DNA of 40,000 bases, taken from positions 26,762,950 to 26,802,949 of the forward strand of contig CM060326.1 in the NCBI GenBank assembly GCA_030674155.1. Direction: 5' to 3'. The position numbers and the translations under genes are program-made. How positions within the stretch are numbered: position 1 is the first letter of the stretch; the number at the start of each line of letters is the position of its first letter. Source of the DNA: Stramonita haemastoma (taxonomy: Eukaryota; Mollusca; Gastropoda; Neogastropoda; Muricidae). Shown piece after piece: positions 33,676 to 40,000 of the stretch. The notes beneath the pieces were generated by a model. That model was not told the origin of the DNA. It searched no databases and saw only the letters and a list, made by a program, of their open reading frames with translations.

Positions 33676-33804
33676 CAGGTGATTTACACTATGCTTGTTG
33701 CTGGTGAAACCACTTTCCTTGCAAACTTTCTGTGCCAAATGAATGATTATACCTTACCCACGCTCGGTCACATGGAAAGACTATTGCTTTCTCACACGTT
33801 ATGA
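33676..33804 (+). CDS. Candidate terminal exon, 42 codons
   Basis: A long T-rich tract (33627-33664) and GATTAAACAG make a strong 3' splice site ending at 33675. The phase-0 frame reads QVIYTMLVAGETTFLANF, then LCQMNDYTLPTL and a HMERLLL segment, and stops at TGA 33802-33804. The sequence is complex and unlike the repeat-driven part of the same open frame upstream. No AATAAA was noted close downstream; an inverted repeat follows 13 bases after the stop. No family was recognised. Confidence 0.35.
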   Translation, partial: QVIYTMLVAGETTFLANFLCQMNDYTLPTLGHMERLLLSHTL

Positions 33805-33817
33805 TGCCATAAGTATG

Positions 33818-33892
33818 TCGCTAGCGTTCGACGTTCATTTTGAGCAAGCAATGGACAATGCTCCTCACTCAAGCTGAGAACGGAGCTAGCGA
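33818..33892. other. Inverted repeat / stem-loop
   Basis: TCGCTAGC (33818-33825) pairs with GCTAGCGA (33885-33892). Inside, CGTTC (about 33832-33836) pairs with GAACG, and GAGCA (about 33842-33846) with TGCTC (about 33859-33863). Together these give a multi-stem hairpin of about 75 nt. Confidence 0.5.
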
Positions 33893-33934
33893 TCTAAAGA
33901 GACACTCGAATCGTTTGTGTCTGTAGGAGTACGG

Positions 33935-33993
33935 TCATGCGTGCGTGCGTGCGTGCTTGTATGTGCGTACATGCGCGCGCGCACGCGTGTGTG

Positions 33994-34024
<31 letters not shown>

Positions 34025-34025
34025 G
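33935..34025. repeat. GCGT/GC/TG alternating repeat
   Basis: GCGT units, a GCGC core at about 33973-33982, then TG to 34022. Confidence 0.94.
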
Positions 34026-34204
34026 TGGTGCTTTGTTTTTTTGGTTTGGTTTAGTTTCCGTAGGTGTTGTGTTGATTTCAATAGAAAGATAGCACATGAA
34101 ATAAAGCAAGTTATCACAATTGCTGATCGTTTAAGTCTATCATCTATGGAGTTATTATGTGTTTCTCTGTCTCTGTGGCATTTTGATATATAGCTTCTGG
34201 TTCT

Positions 34205-34383
34205 GTCTCTCTTTGTGTGTCTATCTCTGTCTCTGTCTCTCTCTTTCTCCCCCCCCCCTCTCTCTCTAGCTTCCTATCCCCTACACACACACTCACACGC
34301 ACACACACACCTACACACACACACCACACCTACACCTACACACACACACACACCACACACACACACATACACGCGCGTACTTG

Positions 34384-34416
<33 letters not shown>

Positions 34417-34441
34417 GCACGCGCGTACTCGCACGCACGCA

Positions 34442-34514
<73 letters not shown>
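34205..34514. repeat. (CT)n, (CA)n with embedded GC cores
   Basis: CT with a C run (34205-34266), interrupted CA (34282-34515) containing two CG-rich cores (about 34372-34394 and 34418-34444), ending in about 65 bp of clean CA. Confidence 0.97.
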
Positions 34515-34518
<4 letters not shown>

Positions 34519-34811
34519 ACACATACAAACATATTTCATCTCTATTTATTGCATGGACGCGTGGCACAGCCAAACGCCCGAGACAATCCTCCCCAGCTCA
34601 CGACAATCTTGGCACTTTGCCCCAGGATGCTAAGTGCTTGCACATAATCCATTCCCTTTGGTTACACGCCTTAGAATACCGATGGGTATGGCTTCATAGC
34701 AGGACTGCTGCAAACAGTGGTGAAAACACATTTTTGGTTAGTACCATCTCCTCCTTGCCTATGTCTACCACCCCGTACTCTTATGATAGCGTTATGTCTG
34801 CGTATAACTAT
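34515..34811 (+). other. Unique GC-richer block with open frame
   Basis: About 300 bp of complex sequence between two microsatellites is open on the plus strand throughout (for example RGTAKRPRQSSPAHDNLGTL). The minus strand is also partly open. It lacks convincing splice sites and no domain was recognised. An exon, a TE fragment or chance are all possible. Confidence 0.3.
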
Positions 34812-34967
<156 letters not shown>

Positions 34968-35176
34968 CACCTCTTGTTCTTATCAGATGCGTTTTCAAAG
35001 TTAAAGCCTATGGGTATATCATTTTGATGGTTTCATCATTTTAATGATATTATCCATATTGATGATAACGGTGATTCTTGTAATTATATTGCTAGTGTAA
35101 TCTATAATCATTACCATTTTGAACATTATTACTATCTTTATTATCTCATACTTTTTAAAATTATTTTTATTTTTAG

Positions 35177-35367
35177 TATTGCTACCTATGAAGACAGAGA
35201 GACACTTCTCTCATTCGATGCTGAGGCTTACTATAGTTTATTTTACTACAAATCAATTTTGTTTACATGATGTTATTATCCCATGCAAAGAAAAAAGTAA
35301 CAGCTCTGTTTTTAATGTGAAAAAGGTACACAAAGCGCGAACTATTTTACAACAGTTTATTCCGTGA
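35177..35367 (+). CDS. Candidate terminal exon with 3' UTR signals
   Basis: A very T-rich tract ending TATTTTTAG (35176) is followed by an open frame of 63 codons ending at 35367. It contains PMKTERHFSHSMLRL and KVHKARTILQQFIP. Two polyadenylation-type AATAAA hexamers follow at 35445-35450 and 35495-35500, so the layout (acceptor, frame, stop, poly-A signals) fits a last exon. The sequence is AT-rich, however, and AATAAA is common in such DNA. The 35425-35440 motif resembles the retroposon 3' end seen at about 5313, so a TE is an alternative. No family was recognised. Confidence 0.28.
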
Positions 35368-35689
35368 TACTTTCTTCCCCGATTTCCTCGATCTTTCTAA
35401 AAATGATTTGCTGTTAACCCTCATGGTTGTATGCGCTTTGAGTTAATAAAGTAGACTGTATCAATATTGAGATATGTATTCATGCTGCGGCTTCAATAAA
35501 TCAGTCAATCAGCATACCCTGGCCTTGGGAGGAAACTGTACCGAGTCGTAAAGGTTTTCTTCAAAGTCGGTAAAACGACTGGATATGATGCATATGTTGT
35601 TTTTAATCTGATACAACTGTATGCTATTGTCTTTGCAATATGTCACTGCTTCACACAGTGTTGCGTGAGACAGCGCATGCGCGCTTAGA

Positions 35690-35691
<2 letters not shown>

Positions 35692-35749
<58 letters not shown>
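35692..35749. repeat. (CA)n microsatellite
   Basis: About 58 bp of uninterrupted CA, preceded by a short GCGC alternation. Confidence 0.97.
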
Positions 35750-35751
<2 letters not shown>

Positions 35752-35903
35752 TTTATCAGATAAACTCAACCCTGTTTTTTTTGTTTTGTTTTTCTTTGCA
35801 TACGTTCAACAATTGGGTGGAACTGAAAAGTTGGTAGCAAATACATGTGTGAATACTTCTTGAAACAGTGCATTGCTTGCAGTTCAACATGCTCCGGTCT
35901 TTG

Positions 35904-36075
<172 letters not shown>

Positions 36076-36345
36076 AAATACACTGCCATCAGATTAGCCT
36101 ACAACAGTGATTTCTTCCCGACATGAATCGTGTTGTTTCCTTTAGCCTGTCTTGCAGCTCTTACCATTTTGCTTTCTTTCGTTTTGGGGGGTGATGTTTC
36201 TCTGACTTGTATGTAAACCTTCATGTCACTCAATGCTCTTGATTGATTTCGTTCGATACTGAACTCAAATGGCGACACTGGCGCCAATACAATAAATGCC
36301 AGAGTTTTGCTCTTATGACTAGGTTTAAAAGTTATCTTTTGGGTA

Positions 36346-36376
36346 TTTTTATTATTATTGTTGTTATTGTTATTTG

Positions 36377-36459
<83 letters not shown>

Positions 36460-36472
36460 TATTATTATATAT

Positions 36473-36561
<89 letters not shown>

Positions 36562-36730
36562 TACTACTACTACTACTACTATCACTATGTTTACTACCTC
36601 TATTTTTAATATTAGGTGTATTATCATCATTGTTACCATCGTTATTATTATCATCATTATAATTACTAACATCATCATTACTATAATGATGACGATGATG
36701 ATGATCATCATCATCATCATTTTAGTCTTA
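36346..36730. repeat. (ATT)n/(ACT)n/(ATC)n trinucleotide mosaic
   Basis: ATT 36346-36455, a TA junction, ACT 36475-36585, then degenerate ATT/ATC/ATG triplets to about 36722. Confidence 0.96.
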
Positions 36731-36820
36731 TTATCATTATTGTTGTTTCAGAAGAGTTCATATGTTTTTTAGTCTATCTGTTAAATCAAAGCAATCTACC
36801 AATGTTTGTGCTGGAATGAA

Positions 36821-36838
36821 GGGGGGGGGGGGGGGGGG
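36821..36838 (+). repeat. Poly-G run
   Basis: Eighteen consecutive G. Confidence 0.97.
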
Positions 36839-36993
36839 TCTTGTGTTTTTTGTGTATGTTTTATATTTGTTTAACTTTTTCTCCTTTTTAAAAAAAAGAC
36901 ATATTTAGTTTTACTGTTTTAGGTATGATTCTTGTTCGAGCAGTTACGCAAGATGTGTGCACAGTAGCTTTTATATCTGCGTCCTTCCCTCCC

Positions 36994-36998
36994 TGTGT

Positions 36999-37072
<74 letters not shown>

Positions 37073-37077
37073 TGTAG
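36994..37077. repeat. (TG)n microsatellite
   Basis: TG with one GG break near the end, followed by GCAT-type alternation to about 37110. Confidence 0.97.
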
Positions 37078-37592
37078 GCATGCGTATGTGCATGCATGCG
37101 TAAATGCGCATGTGTGTGTGTTTATGTGAGGCGGGGGGCTGGGGTATCTACACTTGAATATTGTGGCAATCAGTTAAATGGCGTATTAAATTTCTTGACT
37201 TATTCAACCTTTTTCAAAAGGGACAATTTTTGCGGGGGTTGGGCTATTCACTTACGAAGTTTCTATAAAGCAAACTTTGGATATCAGGGGTTGTTTACTC
37301 GTTCAACTGTCTTGTCTTTTTGTCTGTATCGCCTAAAGGCATCTCTGGTTTTATCATCTACAGTTGATCTTTTACTGGTTGTGTTTGCTTGCTTGTCCTA
37401 GTTCGTTGGCTTTTGGGATTTTGCTCTTTTTTTTCTTGTGTTTTTTCTTTCTTTTTTTGTTCGTTTGCTGTGTGGGTGGGTGGGCGGGGTAGGTGTTTGT
37501 TTGTAAGTGTGTGTGTGTGTGTTAGTATCTTTTGTTTTTTTTTTTAATGGGGGGTGTTTGTTGTTTGAGTGTTGTTTTCTTTTCCTTCCGGC

Positions 37593-37647
37593 GGGGGGGG
37601 CGGGGGGGGGGGGGGGGGGGGGGGGGTGCGGGGGGGGGGGGGGGGGG
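37593..37647 (+). repeat. 55-bp G-rich tract, G-quadruplex-prone
   Basis: G runs of 8, 25 and 18 bases broken only by C and TGC. Long single-base runs are also sequencing-error prone, so the exact length is uncertain. Confidence 0.95.
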
Positions 37648-38869
37648 CAAAGACAGCACAATGCTGGAATGTAACTTTGTGTCTGCAGTTGAATAACGTC
37701 ACTTTTGTTTTATGATCAATCTCTGAGCCATTCTTTGTGAAAAACAATCTGACGAGCTAATTTGTTTTCAATCGGAGTTATTGGGTCTACATATTTACAC
37801 AGTGGCATGTGTCTGAGTTGTGATAATTTGAACCTGTTGGACAGATACATTATTGTTCTATGTATTGTTATGCTTGGGTTATGGTTGTTGTTGCTGTTGT
37901 TGTTGCTTGTTTTTGTTGGTTTTTATCATTTGAGCTAAGTTGCTGAAAGGCACAGAGGGCAAAACGTCTTCCTCAGATACTTCAGTTCGCCCCTGCAAAT
38001 ATAAGAAAGTGGTTGGCGTTTACTTTATTTCACCTCCTTCTTTCGGAAGTATCTGTAAGTCTCTGAATATTAACACTATGTTTTAGCTGTTAGATCTTTT
38101 CTCGCACAACAACAAGCTGTTTCTATCGCTGGGTACACGTTTTTGACACATGTTCTTTTGTATAGGGATTAACTTGCGTGACCTTTGCTTTCTTGTGAAT
38201 GGACGATGTGTTTCTTTCCGTTCTCACTTGTTTTTTTTTTCTTCCTGCTTATACCAAAATCATTTTTGCTACCACCTGCACTATTGGGGATTCACTTGTT
38301 TTAAGGATGTCTTGTTTGGGGGGAAATAACTCGCTTTTTTATCTTGATCAGTCCTGATCTTTTTGTGAGTAAACAAACAAATGTGTGTTGTTATTGCTGA
38401 TACGTTATCTGTATTGCAGGAATCTATTGTCACGTGTTGTTGGTAAGACACATTTTGATGCCTCTGCAACATTATAGGTTAGCAAAAGCTTGATCTAGGC
38501 TGACAACCTTGTCCCTGAACTCCTAAGGGAATCTCTGGGGCACTGCACTACATTTTTGGATTTTGTTTTGCAATATTCTGACAATGTGTCGTAATGTGTT
38601 TACGTGTGTGTGTGTGTGAGAAAAAACAACAACGTCTTCTTGATAAAGAAAAGAATACCCAAGACAATGCTTTTAAGTCTTTATACGCTATTTTCATTTA
38701 CAGACGGCTTACTTTTAATACAGACTTTTAATTTTAAAATGGACACCAATCTGAATGTTTTGGGTACCTATGTATTTTTTTAATTCTGTATTTTCCTCTT
38801 TCATTTTGGTAGAGGAAAAATGAGGAAGATTATAGACAAATATTGACGCCCCTCTGGACATCCTTTTTT
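37648..38869. other. AT-rich unique DNA, no gene seen
   Basis: TTG/TGC triplet low complexity at about 37886-37920. Otherwise only chance frames. Confidence 0.6.
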
Positions 38870-39022
38870 TCCCGAACATTGTAACTACAACATCTGATCT
38901 TTGCTGGATGTGTGTCATGTATCGTTCTGGCTGATTCCGCTTCCTCAAGTTCGGTCTGATCCCCGGTGAGAGTGTGCCGCCACAGAGTGCTGACACTCCC
39001 TGTTCTGTGTGTGAAGACCTGT
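38870..39022 (-). CDS. Possible exon, minus strand, weak
   Basis: On the minus strand a site ending CTGTGGTAACAG at 39023 precedes a GC-richer block that is open in two frames; one contains TLTGDQTELEEAESARTIHD, the other TLSPGIRPNLRKRNQ. No clear donor was found and the pyrimidine tract is poor. No family was recognised; a TE fragment is as likely. Confidence 0.18.
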
Positions 39023-40000
39023 CTGTTACCACAGAAATTTGCTTTTCTTTTTTTTTCTTTTTTTTTTTTAAATAAAAACCACCCTTGCTGTCCTGAGTTA
39101 TTTTCCATACGCTAACAAGAAAACTCCATGCATACCACTTCGCAAAAAAAGTATCATACTTATTTTTGAGAGTATCACATGAACAGATGCTTAGAGAAAA
39201 GTCAACAGTTTTACATTTTTAGTAAATTTGTCAAAGTGTGCAGGCTTTTTATGTTGATTTCTTTGTTTTTTGTGTGGTTTTTAAACCAACAAGATGCTTG
39301 GGGGTCGGTTACGATGTGATGTTTCACAACATGGACTAGTTTTGTTTACAGTGGTTATTGTTAACATCACAAGCGCCCTCCAACAGCCCCCACCCTCATT
39401 CCATCCCTTTATTTTTGCTCTCCTCCCTCACTTTCCCCCCACGCCATTCCTGCAGCCCATCCATCTCTATTCGGGCACTTTTGATGGCTTAACTAATACT
39501 GATGATAAAAATCCGTCTTTGTTTTGGTAATGTGACACTGTTCTATGGCATAACATTTCTGAATATTCTCTCGTCGCATTGGAACATCGATTTAAATGAA
39601 GTGTACATGATTTGACATCTCACACACAAAACACAACAAAATAACAAGGAATTTTTAACAAATGCATAAGACTTTTTGCATTCATTTGCATAGAGGTCTT
39701 TCACTCCTTGTCTCAGTTGAAAGACTTTCAGGAGAAAGGAGTCATTAGTCATGTCAAGGGTAGTTCTCTATCAGGAAATTTGTAGGAAAAACAACTAATA
39801 TAAATAAGAGCTTATAAAGAGCAAGGAATGTATGCTATCCTGTTTCCAGCGTCTTGGAGGCTGTTTTGCGTACATTGTGTCTGGACAGACACTACTGACC
39901 ACTGCTTACAAAAGGGGCCCAGCAACAAGGCAGGGCCATGTGAACATGGTGGCCTCTCGGTATCCTCAGATTTGTAACCCCCTGGGGATTTCTAGCCTTT
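39023..40000. other. Unique DNA, no gene seen
   Basis: Oligo-T at 39046-39070, a C-rich patch at 39385-39460, and a GC-richer end (39890-40000) that may continue into a feature beyond the window. Confidence 0.55.

Overview
This is AT-rich, intron-like or intergenic DNA from an animal nuclear genome. The best guess is a marine gastropod or other mollusc. The evidence for that is indirect: dense compound microsatellites of CT/GA, CA/TG, TGTC/GACA and TA type, many trinucleotide mosaics (ATT, ACT, CCT, TTC, TTG), tRNA-derived SINE-like heads, and a decayed LINE of the kind annotated in invertebrates as 'craniofacial development protein 2-like'. There are no operons, no Shine-Dalgarno-led genes and no confident full-length host gene. 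Adding up the repeat intervals listed here, simple and tandem repeats fill roughly a fifth of the window.

Layout. 1-1.3 kb: unique sequence with two tRNA-promoter-like elements on the minus strand, the second a fairly clear SINE. 1.4-6.5 kb: a CT array, a possible Gln/His-rich last exon at 1956-2030, then a retroposon-like 3' end running into an (ATT)n tail and an ATT-AGT-TGT-TTC triplet mosaic. 7.4-10.65 kb: the most structured part. Two arrays of a 33-bp minisatellite (8132-8690 and 10153-10645) flank a LINE relic. The relic keeps APE-type endonuclease motifs, has lost the whole reverse-transcriptase core, and carries its C-terminal segment again in inverted orientation.

10.65-23 kb: mostly unique AT-rich DNA broken by microsatellites. 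It includes a near-duplicate block at 16.8-17.1 kb whose copies differ mainly by single-base indels, which suggests a sequence or assembly error. 23-36 kb: more microsatellites, several splice-bounded candidate exons on both strands, a long imperfect hairpin (29018-29123), a 75-bp tandem duplication (29282-29431) and a second inverted repeat (33818-33892). 36-40 kb: triplet arrays, a 55-bp G-rich tract and unique AT-rich sequence.

None of the candidate exons could be assigned to a family, and they lie on both strands, so they may belong to different genes, to lncRNAs, or to nothing. I found no convincing new biological system. The items most worth checking are the minisatellite/LINE composite, the two structured inverted repeats, and the small splice-bounded exon candidates.
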